From: Vibrio campbellii CAIM 519 = NBRC 15631 = ATCC 25920
GTDB taxonomy: Bacteria; Pseudomonadota; Gammaproteobacteria; Enterobacterales; Vibrionaceae
NCBI RefSeq assembly: GCF_002163755.1
Contig: NZ_CP015863.1
Location: 2,294,001 to 2,358,000, forward strand
DNA length: 64,000 nt
Direction of reading: 5' to 3'
The notes under the pieces were generated by a model. The model was given only the letters and a program-made list of their open reading frames with translations. It had not been told where the DNA came from and did no database searches. Shown here piece by piece: positions 43,067-52,668 of the stretch. The first letter of the stretch is position 1. Every line of letters begins with the position of its first letter. A program made the position numbers and the translations under genes.

Positions 43067-45079
43067 TTAGAGTTTCACAGCAAGTTTGACGCCTTGACGA
43101 ATGGCACGAACCGCATCGAGCTCACCTGCATGATCTGCGCCACCAATAATGTGTAGCTTCTCTCCCAACTCATGCCATTTGTCTTCAAACGGGCGAACCG
43201 ATTCTTGCCCTGCACAAATCACCACTTTGTCGGCTTCTAGCAACTGCTCTTTACCATTCACATGGATGTGCAAACCAGCATTATCAATCTTGTCGTACGA
43301 CACCCCACCGTAAAGGTGAACACCACGTTTCTCTAGCGTACTTTTATGAATCCAACCTGTGGTTTTGCCCGGCCCTTTACCAACACGCCCTTTACGACGT
43401 TGAAGTACCCATACTTCTTTATCGCTAACAGCATCTGGATAAGGATATAGGCCACCCGGTTGAGACATTTCTTTGTCGATGCCCCATTCATGCAACCAAT
43501 CATCCAGCGTCTGACCGACAGGCTCAGTGATCATGGTAGCGACATCGACACCGATACCACCAGCACCGACGATTGCGACTTTTTCGCCCACAGGCGTTTT
43601 ATCTCGAATCAGCGTTTGGTAATCGATCACTTTTTCAGGATTATCGATACCATCAATTTTCACTTTGCGTGGTTCAACACCAGATGCCATGACGACTTCA
43701 TCGTATTCGGTAAGCAGGTCGTAATTGGCTTCTGTCTCTAGGTGAAGGTTCACCCCTGTTTCTTCAATGCGGTTAGCAAAGTAACGAATGGTCTCACGGA
43801 ACTCTTCTTTACCCGGGATCTGCATCGCTAAGCGGAACTGACCACCAATGCGATCGTTCTTCTCAAACAGATCCACTTTGTGGCCGCGCTCTGCCAGCGT
43901 CGTCGCACACGCTAAACCAGCAGGGCCAGCGCCAACAACGGCGATATTCTTCTTCTTGAAAGCGTCTTCAACAACGATTTCCGTTTCGTAACACGCAAGC
44001 GGGTTAACCAAACAGCTTGCGCGCTTACCTTTGAATACATTGTCCAGACACGCTTGGTTACAGCCAATACAGGTGTTAATAAGCTGCGACTTTTCTTGCT
44101 CTGCCTTAGCGACAAAATATGGGTCTGCCAGAAACGGACGTGCCATCGACACCATATCTGCGTGGCCTGAAGAAAGAATTCGCTCGGCTTCATCTGGAGT
44201 GTTGATACGGTTACAGGTGATAATTGGCACTGACACATGAGGTTTGACTTTCTCTGTCACCCACGTGAACGCACCACGAGGAACCTGAGTAGCAATAGTC
44301 GGAATTCGTGCTTCGTGCCAACCGATACCCGTGTTAATGATGGTCACGCCTGCTTCTTCTAGCGCTTTTGCTAACTCGATAACATCTTCAAATGTACTGC
44401 CTTGCTCAACCAAATCAAGCATCGAAAGGCGGAAGATGATAATGAACTTTTCCCCCACGGCCTTGCGTACGGCTTTGACGATTTCAACTGGGAAGCGCAT
44501 GCGTTTCTTATAGCTACCGCCCCATTCGTCGTAACGCATATTGGTGCGTTTACAAAGGAATTGGTTAATCAAGTAGCCTTCTGAACCCATCAGTTCGACA
44601 CCATCGTACCCAGCCAGTTGCGCAAGCTCAGCGCTATTAGCAAAAGCGTCGATGGTTTTCTTAATTTGACGGTCGCTCATTTCGCTCGGTGCGAACTTAG
44701 CAATCGGTGCTTTCATGCCCGACGCACTTTGCGCGAATGGGTGCATCGCGTAGCGTCCAGCATGAAGGATTTGTAGGGCAATTTTACCGCCGTGTTTATG
44801 TACTGCTTCTGTCACTACCTTGTGTGCTTTAGCATGTTTTGGCTTACTAAATTCTGCACTCAAAGGATGTAATCGACCACGTAGATTAGGGGAGAAACCG
44901 CCCGTCACGATAAGACCTACACCACCTTTTGCACGTTCTTCGTAAAACGCCGCAAGCTTCTGTAGACCTTCTTTATGCTCTTCTAGGCCTGTGTGCATTG
45001 ATCCCATCAGGACACGGTTTCGTAGCTGTGTAAAACCTAAGTCCAGTGGCTTTAACAAGTTTGGGTACATGGCAGACAT
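43067..45079 (-). CDS. fadH: 2,4-dienoyl-CoA reductase (NADPH)
   Basis: Iron-sulfur flavoenzyme that reduces dienoyl-CoA during beta-oxidation of polyunsaturated fatty acids. 670 residues (E. coli 672): an N-terminal TIM-barrel FMN domain (LGFTQLRNRVLMGSMHTGLEE), a 4Fe-4S cluster region with CIGCNQACLDNVFKGKRASCLVNP near 335-360, then an FAD/NAD(P)-binding domain (VVGAGPAGLACATTLAERGH near 380, VAIVGAGGIGVDVA near 500). The start is the ATG at 45079; a GTG sits one codon upstream. A FadR-like operator lies about 24 bases before the start. Confidence 0.96.
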   Translation of the reverse strand: MSAMYPNLLKPLDLGFTQLRNRVLMGSMHTGLEEHKEGLQKLAAFYEERAKGGVGLIVTGGFSPNLRGRLHPLSAEFSKPKHAKAHKVVTEAVHKHGGKIALQILHAGRYAMHPFAQSASGMKAPIAKFAPSEMSDRQIKKTIDAFANSAELAQLAGYDGVELMGSEGYLINQFLCKRTNMRYDEWGGSYKKRMRFPVEIVKAVRKAVGEKFIIIFRLSMLDLVEQGSTFEDVIELAKALEEAGVTIINTGIGWHEARIPTIATQVPRGAFTWVTEKVKPHVSVPIITCNRINTPDEAERILSSGHADMVSMARPFLADPYFVAKAEQEKSQLINTCIGCNQACLDNVFKGKRASCLVNPLACYETEIVVEDAFKKKNIAVVGAGPAGLACATTLAERGHKVDLFEKNDRIGGQFRLAMQIPGKEEFRETIRYFANRIEETGVNLHLETEANYDLLTEYDEVVMASGVEPRKVKIDGIDNPEKVIDYQTLIRDKTPVGEKVAIVGAGGIGVDVATMITEPVGQTLDDWLHEWGIDKEMSQPGGLYPYPDAVSDKEVWVLQRRKGRVGKGPGKTTGWIHKSTLEKRGVHLYGGVSYDKIDNAGLHIHVNGKEQLLEADKVVICAGQESVRPFEDKWHELGEKLHIIGGADHAGELDAVRAIRQGVKLAVKL

Positions 45080-45102
45080 CACTAAACATCCATTTTTATT
45101 GT

Positions 45103-45117
45103 TGTGGTCTGACCACA
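45103..45117. promoter_or_regulatory. FadR-like operator upstream of fadH
   Basis: TGTGGTCTGACCACA is a perfect 7-1-7 palindrome and fits the FadR core TGGTCNGACCA at every position. It lies 24 bases before the fadH start, a position typical of repression. In Vibrio and enterics FadR represses fatty-acid degradation genes until acyl-CoA binds. Confidence 0.75.
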
Positions 45118-45305
45118 GTACGCCGCAAAAACCAAAAGATCAAACGACCGTTTACATTTTTGCAACACGCGTCAATCTCACGTTAAAATATGCCAATTGT
45201 TGAATTGACGTGATAAGCTAAAAAAATTGTTATCTTTTGAGATCTTAGAGATAAGAACCCATACTTTGTAAGATTAGGGAATGACTATCTCGTAATGGAG
45301 ACAAG

Positions 45306-47156
45306 ATGAAAAAACTCTTCAAATTTATTGGTCTGATATTTAAGGGGATATGGAAAGCCATCACCTTTGTCAGACTTGCTCTGGCAAACCTGATCTTCCT
45401 GGTAATGATTGCCGTTTTCTACTTTGCCTTTACCTACACTGACGAAAGTCAGCCAACCGTGGAAAAAGAATCCGCGCTGGTAATGAACCTTTCAGGGCCT
45501 ATCGTTGAGCAGCGCCGTTACGTAAACCCGATGGACTCGATAGCTGGCTCTGTGCTTGGTAACGAGATGCCGAAAGAGAACGTATTATTCGACATCGTCG
45601 ATACCATTCGCTACGCGAAAGACGATCCTAAGGTATCTGGCCTAGTCCTGGCGCTGCGCGATATGCCTGAGACTAACCTGACCAAACTTCGTTATATCGC
45701 CAAAGCGCTGAATGAATTTAAAACGTCTGGCAAACCTGTTTATGCAGTCGGCGATTTCTACAACCAAAGCCAATATTATCTAGCGAGCTACGCAGATAAA
45801 ATCTTCCTCGCTCCGGATGGTGGTGTGTTGATTAAGGGCTACAGCTCTTACTCGATGTACTACAAAACCTTGTTAGAGAAGTTAGAAGTATCGACTCACG
45901 TATTCCGAGTAGGTACTTACAAGTCTGCAATTGAGCCATTTATTCGTGATGACATGTCTGATGCGGCAAAAGAGTCGGCGACGCGCTGGATCACTCAGCT
46001 TTGGAGTGCCTTTGTTGATGACGTAGCAACCAACCGTAATATCGATGCCAAAGCACTAAATCCAACCATGGATGAATTGCTTGCTGAGATGAAATCAGTC
46101 GATGGTGACCTTGCGCAACTGGCCGTTAAAATGGGCCTAGTCGATGAGCTAGCAACACGTCAAGACGTACGCAAGCTGTTCGCAAAAGAGTTCGGCAGTG
46201 ACGGTAAAGATAGTTACAACGCAATTGGCTACTACGATTACCTAGCGACCATGCACCCTAACCTAACGACGTCTGAAAATGACATTGCTGTTGTCGTAGC
46301 AAGCGGCGCCATTATGGATGGCCAACAACCGCGCGGTACCGTTGGCGGTGACACGGTGGCAAGCCTACTTCGTCAAGCTCGCAACGACGACAAAGTTAAA
46401 GCGGTTGTCCTGCGTGTCGACAGCCCTGGAGGCAGCGCTTTTGCCTCTGAAGTGATTCGTAACGAAGTAGAAGCGTTAAAAGAAGCAGGTAAACCGGTTG
46501 TGGTTTCGATGTCTAGCTTAGCGGCTTCAGGCGGTTACTGGATCTCAATGAGTGCAGATAAGATTGTTGCGCAGCCAACCACGCTAACGGGCTCGATTGG
46601 CATCTTCAGTGTTATCACGACATTTGAAAAAGGCTTTACCAAACTAGGTATCAGTACCGATGGCGTTGGCACATCACCTTTCTCTGGTGATGGCATCACG
46701 ACGGGTCTTTCAGATGGTGCATCTCAAGCATTCCAGCTCGGTATCGAACATGGCTACAAGCGCTTTATCTCTCTGGTTGGCTCAAGCCGAGATATGTCAC
46801 TAGACGAAGTAGATAAAGTCGCTCAAGGTCGAGTTTGGACAGGTCAAGATGCAATGTCATTCGGCCTTGTAGACCAAATGGGTGACTTTGATGACGCGGT
46901 GAAATTGGCAGCGAAACTGGCTGAAGTAGAAGACTATGAGCTCTACTGGGTTGAAGAACCATTATCACCGACAGAACAGTTCGTCCAGGAGTTCATGAAC
47001 CAAGTGAAAGTGTCTTTGGGTATCGATGCAACAAGCTTCTTACCAAAGAGCTTACAGCCTGTAGCTCAACAGCTTGAGCAAGATGCAAGCATTATGCAGA
47101 GCTTCAACGATCCAAAAGGCCAATACGCCTTCTGTTTGAACTGCCAAGTGCAATAG
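45306..47156 (+). CDS. sppA: Signal peptide peptidase SppA (protease IV)
   Basis: Inner-membrane serine protease that degrades cleaved signal peptides, 616 residues (E. coli 618). An N-terminal membrane anchor lies at about residues 22-45. The catalytic dyad is Lys206 (GTYKSAIEPF) and Ser408 (LAASGGYWIS), close to Lys209/Ser409 of E. coli. Two homologous halves are present, as in the double-length enterobacterial form. GGAG is 8 bases upstream. Confidence 0.95.
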   Translation: MKKLFKFIGLIFKGIWKAITFVRLALANLIFLVMIAVFYFAFTYTDESQPTVEKESALVMNLSGPIVEQRRYVNPMDSIAGSVLGNEMPKENVLFDIVDTIRYAKDDPKVSGLVLALRDMPETNLTKLRYIAKALNEFKTSGKPVYAVGDFYNQSQYYLASYADKIFLAPDGGVLIKGYSSYSMYYKTLLEKLEVSTHVFRVGTYKSAIEPFIRDDMSDAAKESATRWITQLWSAFVDDVATNRNIDAKALNPTMDELLAEMKSVDGDLAQLAVKMGLVDELATRQDVRKLFAKEFGSDGKDSYNAIGYYDYLATMHPNLTTSENDIAVVVASGAIMDGQQPRGTVGGDTVASLLRQARNDDKVKAVVLRVDSPGGSAFASEVIRNEVEALKEAGKPVVVSMSSLAASGGYWISMSADKIVAQPTTLTGSIGIFSVITTFEKGFTKLGISTDGVGTSPFSGDGITTGLSDGASQAFQLGIEHGYKRFISLVGSSRDMSLDEVDKVAQGRVWTGQDAMSFGLVDQMGDFDDAVKLAAKLAEVEDYELYWVEEPLSPTEQFVQEFMNQVKVSLGIDATSFLPKSLQPVAQQLEQDASIMQSFNDPKGQYAFCLNCQVQ

Positions 47157-47172
47157 CTTTCCTAGCTCAGTC

Positions 47173-47207
47173 AAAAAGGGGCATCTCTGTGCGAGATGCC
47201 CCTTTTT
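47173..47207 (+). terminator. Terminator after sppA
   Basis: AAAAAGGGGCATCTC (47173-47187) and GAGATGCCCCTTTTT (47193-47207) form a 15-bp stem with a 5-base loop. Confidence 0.92.
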
Positions 47208-47230
47208 ATTAGGTTTCATTTCGCTATAAT
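47202..47230 (+). promoter_or_regulatory. Possible ansA promoter
   Basis: A perfect TATAAT (47225-47230) lies about 39 bases before ansA; the -35 position falls in the T tail of the sppA terminator and is weak. ansA may therefore have its own start site. Confidence 0.35.
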
Positions 47231-47268
47231 CCCCGCCACTGTTCCCCTACATGAAGTAAAGTAGAACG

Positions 47269-48282
47269 ATGACTAGAAAACATATCTACATCGCTTACAC
47301 CGGTGGCACCATCGGTATGCAAAAATCGGATCACGGCTACGTGCCTGTGGCTGGCTTTATGGAAAAGCAATTAGCCAGTATGCCCGAGTTCCACCGCCCA
47401 GAAATGCCGGAATACACTATCCATGAGTACGAGCCTCTGATCGACTCATCAGATATGACGCCAGCTGACTGGCAGCAAATCGCAGACGACATCCGTGACA
47501 ACTACGACAAATACGATGGCTTTGTGATTCTGCATGGTACCGACACCATGGCATACACAGCTTCTGCTTTGTCTTTCATGTTGGAGAACCTAGGTAAGCC
47601 AGTAATCGTGACAGGCTCACAAATTCCACTGGCAGAATTGCGCTCAGACGGTCAAGCAAACCTTCTTAACGCACTGCACATTGCGGCAAACTACCCTATC
47701 AATGAAGTGACGTTGTTCTTCAACAACCAGTTGATGCGCGGTAACCGCAGTACCAAGTCTCATGCCGATGGTTTTAATGCCTTCACTTCACCAAACCTAC
47801 CTCCACTTCTGGAAGCAGGTATCAACATTCAGATCAGCAGCAATATTACTGTGGGCGCAAAACCTGAAGGTGATTTCAAATTACACAACATCACGCCGCA
47901 ACCAATCGGTGTGATCACCATGTACCCTGGGATTTCACACGAAGTGATTCGCAACACGCTTCGCCAGCCAGTGAACGCAATGATTCTACTGACGTTTGGC
48001 GTGGGTAACGCTCCGCAAAACCCAGAACTACTTGGTCACCTTAAAGAAGCATCTGAGCGTGGCGTTATCGTAGTGAACTTGACTCAGTGCCTAGCCGGTA
48101 AGGTAAATATGGGTGGCTACGCGACGGGCTGTGCTCTGGCTGACTCTGGCGTAATCAGTGGTTTCGACATGACACCCGAAGCGGCATTGGCAAAACTTCA
48201 CTACCTTCTGAGCCAAGATTTGTCTTACGAAGAAATAAAACAGAAGATGCAAGAAGTCCTACGTGGTGAAATGAGCCTATAA
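47269..48282 (+). CDS. ansA: L-asparaginase I, cytoplasmic
   Basis: Hydrolyses asparagine to aspartate and ammonia. 337 residues, equal to the type I enzyme and shorter than periplasmic type II with a leader; there is no signal peptide. Catalytic threonines lie in YTGGTIGMQKS near the N-terminus and in HGTDTMAYTASALSFML near residue 90. Its place after sppA matches E. coli. Confidence 0.95.
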   Translation: MTRKHIYIAYTGGTIGMQKSDHGYVPVAGFMEKQLASMPEFHRPEMPEYTIHEYEPLIDSSDMTPADWQQIADDIRDNYDKYDGFVILHGTDTMAYTASALSFMLENLGKPVIVTGSQIPLAELRSDGQANLLNALHIAANYPINEVTLFFNNQLMRGNRSTKSHADGFNAFTSPNLPPLLEAGINIQISSNITVGAKPEGDFKLHNITPQPIGVITMYPGISHEVIRNTLRQPVNAMILLTFGVGNAPQNPELLGHLKEASERGVIVVNLTQCLAGKVNMGGYATGCALADSGVISGFDMTPEAALAKLHYLLSQDLSYEEIKQKMQEVLRGEMSL

Positions 48283-48371
48283 CCAGGTTCACAGTGCAAA
48301 GAATGACGCCATAGCACAATAAGTGATTCCAATACACAACAAGTAGACCCATAGCCCAGCAACAAGAGACG

Positions 48372-48403
48372 AAAAAGCCCAATTCACGTGAATTGGGCTT
48401 TTT
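48372..48403. terminator. Bidirectional terminator between ansA and yeaC
   Basis: A perfect 16-bp palindrome: AAAAAGCCCAATTCAC (48372-48387) and its complement at 48388-48403. It suits both convergent genes. The stretch 48283-48371 contains only imperfect repeats of CCATAGCNCA. Confidence 0.9.
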
Positions 48404-48440
48404 GCTTTAACGAAGTTATCCGGTGAACAGAGTGCACCGT

Positions 48441-48725
48441 TTAGTTCAGGTTTGGGTTCACGCGAACGATGTCTTGCTCTTCTTGGCTGAACTGTTTCTT
48501 CAATTCTTGCTTAGATTTAAAGCTAATTTCACCACCAGCGGCAACCGTCATGTGCTGTGCATCTGTGTTGTGTTTTGATTGATACAACATCACAGCTTGC
48601 ATACATGAGTCTCGCTGCTCTTGAGAAAGTGGTGTACCCTCAGGCCATCTTCCTGTCTCTACTGCGTAAACCAATCGTTCGTAGACTTCTGGAGTTATCG
48701 CATTTAATAATTGTTCTGCGTCCAT
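48441..48725 (-). CDS. yeaC: DUF1315 protein YeaC
   Basis: A 94-residue small protein of unknown function. ITPEVYERLVYAVETGRWPEG and LSQEQRDSCMQAVMLYQSKH are the YeaC/DUF1315 signature. It lies near msrB and gapA, as in E. coli. Confidence 0.9.
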   Translation of the reverse strand: MDAEQLLNAITPEVYERLVYAVETGRWPEGTPLSQEQRDSCMQAVMLYQSKHNTDAQHMTVAAGGEISFKSKQELKKQFSQEEQDIVRVNPNLN

Positions 48726-48826
48726 AATGTACCTTCTTATTACATTCTATTTACAGAACATAACGGTATAGAAAGCAGAGTCAAGAACCCGAAAATGAAT
48801 TGGTGTAACGGATCACAAGCAAAACC

Positions 48827-49648
48827 ATGAAACGAACATACTGGTTACTAGCAGGGCTTGCCAGCCTGACATTCACAGGTTGCTTCGAAGGCAACGTCAC
48901 CACAGAAGAATTGTGCGAGAAAAATCCGCAGCTTCGTTGTGAGAACCTCAATATGGACGACGGTCAATGTCGCATTCCACGAACGAATTTGGTTTGGCAT
49001 CGCTTTGAACTTCTCAAAGATCCATCAGAAGCCAATCAAGTAATCGAATATGGCTTAGTTGCTGAGTATCGCAAATGCCTAGAACTCGCTTCGCAAATCA
49101 CACCTATCGACCAAAGTGCGTTAAAACGTAAACGCTTTGATGCTTTGGTGCACAGTATTAATGAGTTGGATCGTATCGTTGCGGAACTGAAAGGGTCGAA
49201 AGATCCAGCCACGCTGTATTTCTTGTGGTCTCAAACCGGCGATAATCAAGCACGTCGCCAGTTTTTACAAATGGAAGGGAAACCAGAGTTAAATACTGCC
49301 GAAATGCAATATGCACTCGCAACTTTCTACACGAACCGCGATCCACAAAAGACACTAACATTGCTGCATAACTCGCTCTCAATGTCGAATGAGAAAACCT
49401 TAAACCCTGCGATCTTGAAATCATTAGCGAGCATTAACCAAGGTATGGGGAACAAAGAGCAAGCTTACTTATGGGCGATGGTTGCTAAACGCTTCGATGT
49501 TCCCCTTGCCGATGAACAACAATTAAAGCGCATGTTCAACTTTTCCGATCAAGGGCAATATGAACAGTTAGATGATCTGGCTAAATCTATATCGAAGGCA
49601 ATCAATAAAGGGAATTATTCACCAAAAATGATTCCAGTCGATTTATAA
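48827..49648 (+). CDS. DUF2989-like lipoprotein
   Basis: 273 residues with a lipoprotein signal (lipobox FTGC, Cys19; Phe at +2). Four cysteines in the next 60 residues may form disulfides. The C-terminal part is helical and TPR-like (ALATFYTNRDPQKTLTLLHN, SLASINQGMGNKEQAYLWAM). It resembles the DUF2989 family of Vibrio as I recall it. Function unknown. Monocistronic with a terminator. Confidence 0.75.
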   Translation: MKRTYWLLAGLASLTFTGCFEGNVTTEELCEKNPQLRCENLNMDDGQCRIPRTNLVWHRFELLKDPSEANQVIEYGLVAEYRKCLELASQITPIDQSALKRKRFDALVHSINELDRIVAELKGSKDPATLYFLWSQTGDNQARRQFLQMEGKPELNTAEMQYALATFYTNRDPQKTLTLLHNSLSMSNEKTLNPAILKSLASINQGMGNKEQAYLWAMVAKRFDVPLADEQQLKRMFNFSDQGQYEQLDDLAKSISKAINKGNYSPKMIPVDL

Positions 49649-49652
49649 AATA

Positions 49653-49684
49653 AAAAACTCCCGTTCGTATCGGGAGTTTTTATT
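49653..49684. terminator. Terminator between the DUF2989-like gene and msrB
   Basis: AAAAACTCCCG (49653-49663) and CGGGAGTTTTT (49671-49681) form an 11-bp stem with a 7-base loop. Confidence 0.88.
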
Positions 49685-49752
49685 TGCACCGTATAACCGC
49701 TTTGCATTTTATTAATTGAAAGGATGGAACATTCTTTCAGCCTCAAATGGCG

Positions 49753-50166
49753 TTATTGGTCGGATTTGTTGAAAATTAACGACACCGAGTTTACACAATA
49801 GCGTTCGCCTGTCGTTTGTGGCCCATCTTCAAAGACGTGACCTAAATGACTATCACAAGCCGCACATCGAATCTCAGTTCGCACCATTCCGTGGCTCAGA
49901 TCCTTAAGATAAAGCACCGCAGTGTCGTTAATTGGCGCATCAAAACTTGGCCATCCACAGCCAGAATCGTACTTGTTATCGGAGACAAATAGAGGGGCAT
50001 TGCAGCATGTGCAAGCGTAGACACCCGCCTCCTTATTATGAAGCAGTTTACCGGAGAACGGAGGCTCTGTTCCTTGCTCACGACAAACGCGAAACTCTTC
50101 ATCAGAGAGCTGCTCACGCCAATGTTCATCGGACTTCGTTACTTTTCTTCCGCTTTGTTCTACCAA
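49753..50166 (-). CDS. msrB: Peptide-methionine (R)-S-oxide reductase MsrB
   Basis: Repairs oxidised methionine (R form) in proteins. Active-site motifs are YDSGCGWPSF and GERYCVNSVSL (catalytic cysteine), and two CxxC pairs (CTCC, CAAC) bind zinc. The start is uncertain. No ATG exists in the N-terminal part; I favour a TTG at 50166, with GGA about 7 bases upstream, giving 137 residues, the family's usual size. An upstream GTG at 50253 would give 166 residues but has no ribosome site. Divergent from gapA, as in E. coli. Confidence 0.88.
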   Translation of the reverse strand: MVEQSGRKVTKSDEHWREQLSDEEFRVCREQGTEPPFSGKLLHNKEAGVYACTCCNAPLFVSDNKYDSGCGWPSFDAPINDTAVLYLKDLSHGMVRTEIRCAACDSHLGHVFEDGPQTTGERYCVNSVSLIFNKSDQ

Positions 50167-50371
50167 TTTCTGTTCCTTATTTCTTATTTTTGGCAATGAC
50201 TTTTTTAGCAAAAAACTTGCTTCTCGTAACAGTTGTAGCACATACTTTCTCACCAGGACACCATGTGTAATTAATTGATACGAGTTCTTATCTCGGAAGT
50301 TATATTACGCCAACTGGGATGTAGAATAACCAGTTAAAAGTTTAAAAAACGAGCATTTGCGAAGAATTGTT

Positions 50372-50392
50372 AAAAAAAGCGTCGCTTTTTTT
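50372..50392 (+). terminator. Terminator-like hairpin just upstream of the gapA promoter
   Basis: AAAAAAAGC (50372-50380) pairs with GCTTTTTTT (50384-50392) around a 3-base loop. No plus-strand gene needs it, so it may insulate gapA from antisense reading of msrB. Confidence 0.5.
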
Positions 50393-50420
50393 TGACTTTA
50401 AACAAGTTAAGTCCGATTAT
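50392..50420 (+). promoter_or_regulatory. Candidate gapA promoter
   Basis: TTGACT (50392-50397), 17 bases, GATTAT (50415-50420). It leaves a leader of about 73 bases before gapA. Confidence 0.5.
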
Positions 50421-50499
50421 CTGTTGCAGATGTTTACTGGATTCTGTAATTTTACTACCAGTTATCTTTAATCAGAAATTAAGTTGTGGAGCAACTATA

Positions 50500-51495
50500 A
50501 TGACTATCAAAGTAGGTATTAACGGTTTTGGCCGTATCGGTCGTTTCGTATTCCGTGCAGCGCAAGAGCGCAACGACATCGAAGTTGTAGGTATTAACGA
50601 CCTTATCGACGTAGATTACATGGCATACATGCTTAAGTACGACTCAACTCACGGCCGTTTCAACGGTACTGTTGAAGTTGAAGGCGGTAACCTAATCGTT
50701 AACGGTAAAACTGTACGTGTAACTGCAGAGCGCAACCCAGAAGACCTAAAATGGGATGCTATCGACGTTGACGTGGTAGCTGAAGCAACTGGTCTTTTCC
50801 TAACTGACGAGACTGCACGTAAGCACATCACTGCTGGTGCGAAGAAAGTTGTTCTAACTGGTCCATCAAAAGACGCTACTCCAATGTTCGTAATGGGCGT
50901 TAACCACGCAACTTACGCTGGTCAAGATATCGTTTCTAACGCTTCTTGTACTACTAACTGTCTAGCGCCTATCGCTAAAGTTCTTAACGACAAGTTCGGT
51001 ATCGAATCTGGTCTTATGACTACAGTTCACGCTACTACAGCAACTCAAAAAACTGTAGACGGTCCTTCTGCTAAAGACTGGCGTGGTGGTCGTGGTGCTT
51101 CTCAAAACATCATCCCATCATCAACTGGTGCTGCTAAAGCTGTAGGCGTTGTTCTTCCAGAACTAAACGGCAAGCTAACTGGTATGGCTTTCCGCGTACC
51201 AACAGCTAACGTTTCTGTAGTTGACCTAACAGTTAATCTAAAAGAAGGCGCATCTTACGAAGCTATCTGTGCAGCAATGAAAGAAGCTTCTGAAGGCGAA
51301 CTAGCTGGTGTACTAGGCTACACTGAAGACCAAGTTGTTTCTCAAGACTTCATCGGTGAAGTTCAAACTTCAGTATTCGATGCTAAAGCTGGTATCGCTC
51401 TAACTGATAACTTCGTTAAAGTTGTATCTTGGTACGACAACGAAATCGGTTACTCAAACAAAGTTCTAGACCTAATCGCTCACATCTCTAAGTAA
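50500..51495 (+). CDS. gapA: Glyceraldehyde-3-phosphate dehydrogenase
   Basis: Glycolytic enzyme, 331 residues. NAD binding is seen in VGINGFGRIGRFVFRAA; catalytic Cys150 is in NASCTTNCLAP. The start at 50500 is supported by GGAGC about 9 bases upstream and by the family N-terminus MTIKVGINGFG; the open frame to 50392 is spurious. Codons are extremely biased, as in highly expressed genes. Confidence 0.97.
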   Translation: MTIKVGINGFGRIGRFVFRAAQERNDIEVVGINDLIDVDYMAYMLKYDSTHGRFNGTVEVEGGNLIVNGKTVRVTAERNPEDLKWDAIDVDVVAEATGLFLTDETARKHITAGAKKVVLTGPSKDATPMFVMGVNHATYAGQDIVSNASCTTNCLAPIAKVLNDKFGIESGLMTTVHATTATQKTVDGPSAKDWRGGRGASQNIIPSSTGAAKAVGVVLPELNGKLTGMAFRVPTANVSVVDLTVNLKEGASYEAICAAMKEASEGELAGVLGYTEDQVVSQDFIGEVQTSVFDAKAGIALTDNFVKVVSWYDNEIGYSNKVLDLIAHISK

Positions 51496-51553
51496 TTATT
51501 ACTTAGCTGAAAAGCAATTAGCGAAGCTTGTGTTTGAAACATAAGATTTGAAT

Positions 51554-51583
51554 AAAAGGCGGCTCTAGAGTCGCCTTTTTTGT
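51554..51583 (+). terminator. Terminator after gapA
   Basis: AAAAGGCG (51554-51561) pairs with CGCCTTTT (51572-51579), extended inward by CTC/GAG, and a T run follows. Confidence 0.88.
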
Positions 51584-51671
51584 ATCTGGAATTTGAGAGA
51601 ATGAAGACTCGAAGTTGCATTCAATATGCGAAGCTTGTCGAAAGCTCTCTCCCAGCGATAGGAAACTACAC

Positions 51672-52556
51672 ATGGATTTAAAAACTCTCCCAGCCCTAAC
51701 CGTGCTATCTGATAACGTCACTATCGTCGAAGTTGATCAGATTAAAATCGTCCGCGTTATTCATGAGAAAGCAACTGCAGCTATCGCACTACATGGTGGT
51801 CATGTCGTATCGTTCACTCCTGCCGGAAAGCAAGATCTGATCTGGATGAGCGAAAAAGCTATCTTCGATGGTAAAGCAGCACTTCGCGGCGGTATTCCGG
51901 TTTGTTGGCCTTGGTTTGGCCGTATCGCAGCACCAGCACATGGTTTTGCACGCACGGCAGAATGGGAATTGGTTGAGCACCGTGAAAACGACAATGGTGT
52001 GATCGTTGAACTCGCCCTTTTCCCAACTGAAGAGATTCATAACATTTGGCCACACATGTTCGATGCTCGTCTTGTCGTTGAAATCAGCGATGAGCTAAAA
52101 GTGACATTGAAAGTCATGAACATTGATGATAAAGAGTGGACATTCTCTGGTGCACTGCACACTTACCTAAACGTTGGTGATATTAAGCAAGCACAAACGA
52201 CGGGTATGGGCCCTGAATACATCGACAGTCTAAAAGCAGGCGAAGTCTGCCAAGGTGGCGAAGTTCTTCAGCTAACCGATACTATCGACCGTGTTTACAC
52301 TCAGCCAGAAACGCAAATTTTGGTGAAAGATCCAGTTTTGGATCGCACTCTTAGTGTAGAAAACCAAGGCCATAACTCAGCAGTGCTTTGGAACCCTTGG
52401 GCAGAAGGCGCACAAGGCATGGGTGACATGGCAGACAACGGCTACGCAACCATGCTGTGTGTTGAGTCGACAGTGCATGCGCCAAGTATCGAGCAAGGCA
52501 AGACGTTACAACCAGGCGAGACACACGAACTTATCACTGTGATTTCAGCACAGTAA
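51672..52556 (+). CDS. yeaD: D-hexose-6-phosphate mutarotase (YeaD)
   Basis: Aldose-1-epimerase-like enzyme that interconverts anomers of glucose-6-phosphate; 294 residues. Motifs include ALRGGIPVCWPWFG near residue 70, HGFARTAEW near 92, and ALHTYLNVGDI near 170. The start at 51672 has AGGA about 9 bases upstream. It follows gapA as in E. coli, after a terminator. Confidence 0.93.
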   Translation: MDLKTLPALTVLSDNVTIVEVDQIKIVRVIHEKATAAIALHGGHVVSFTPAGKQDLIWMSEKAIFDGKAALRGGIPVCWPWFGRIAAPAHGFARTAEWELVEHRENDNGVIVELALFPTEEIHNIWPHMFDARLVVEISDELKVTLKVMNIDDKEWTFSGALHTYLNVGDIKQAQTTGMGPEYIDSLKAGEVCQGGEVLQLTDTIDRVYTQPETQILVKDPVLDRTLSVENQGHNSAVLWNPWAEGAQGMGDMADNGYATMLCVESTVHAPSIEQGKTLQPGETHELITVISAQ

Positions 52557-52564
52557 TCCAGTTT

Positions 52565-52591
52565 AAAGGCCGGCTCATCTGGCCTTTTTTA
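52565..52591 (+). terminator. Terminator after yeaD
   Basis: AAAGGCC (52565-52571) pairs with GGCCTTT (52581-52587), with further T residues. Confidence 0.8.
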
Positions 52592-52668
52592 CAACGCCCA
52601 AGCACAACACACGAGCTACCCATGCCATACTAAGACCAACCAAAATGAGTCGAGATGATGGCATAACC

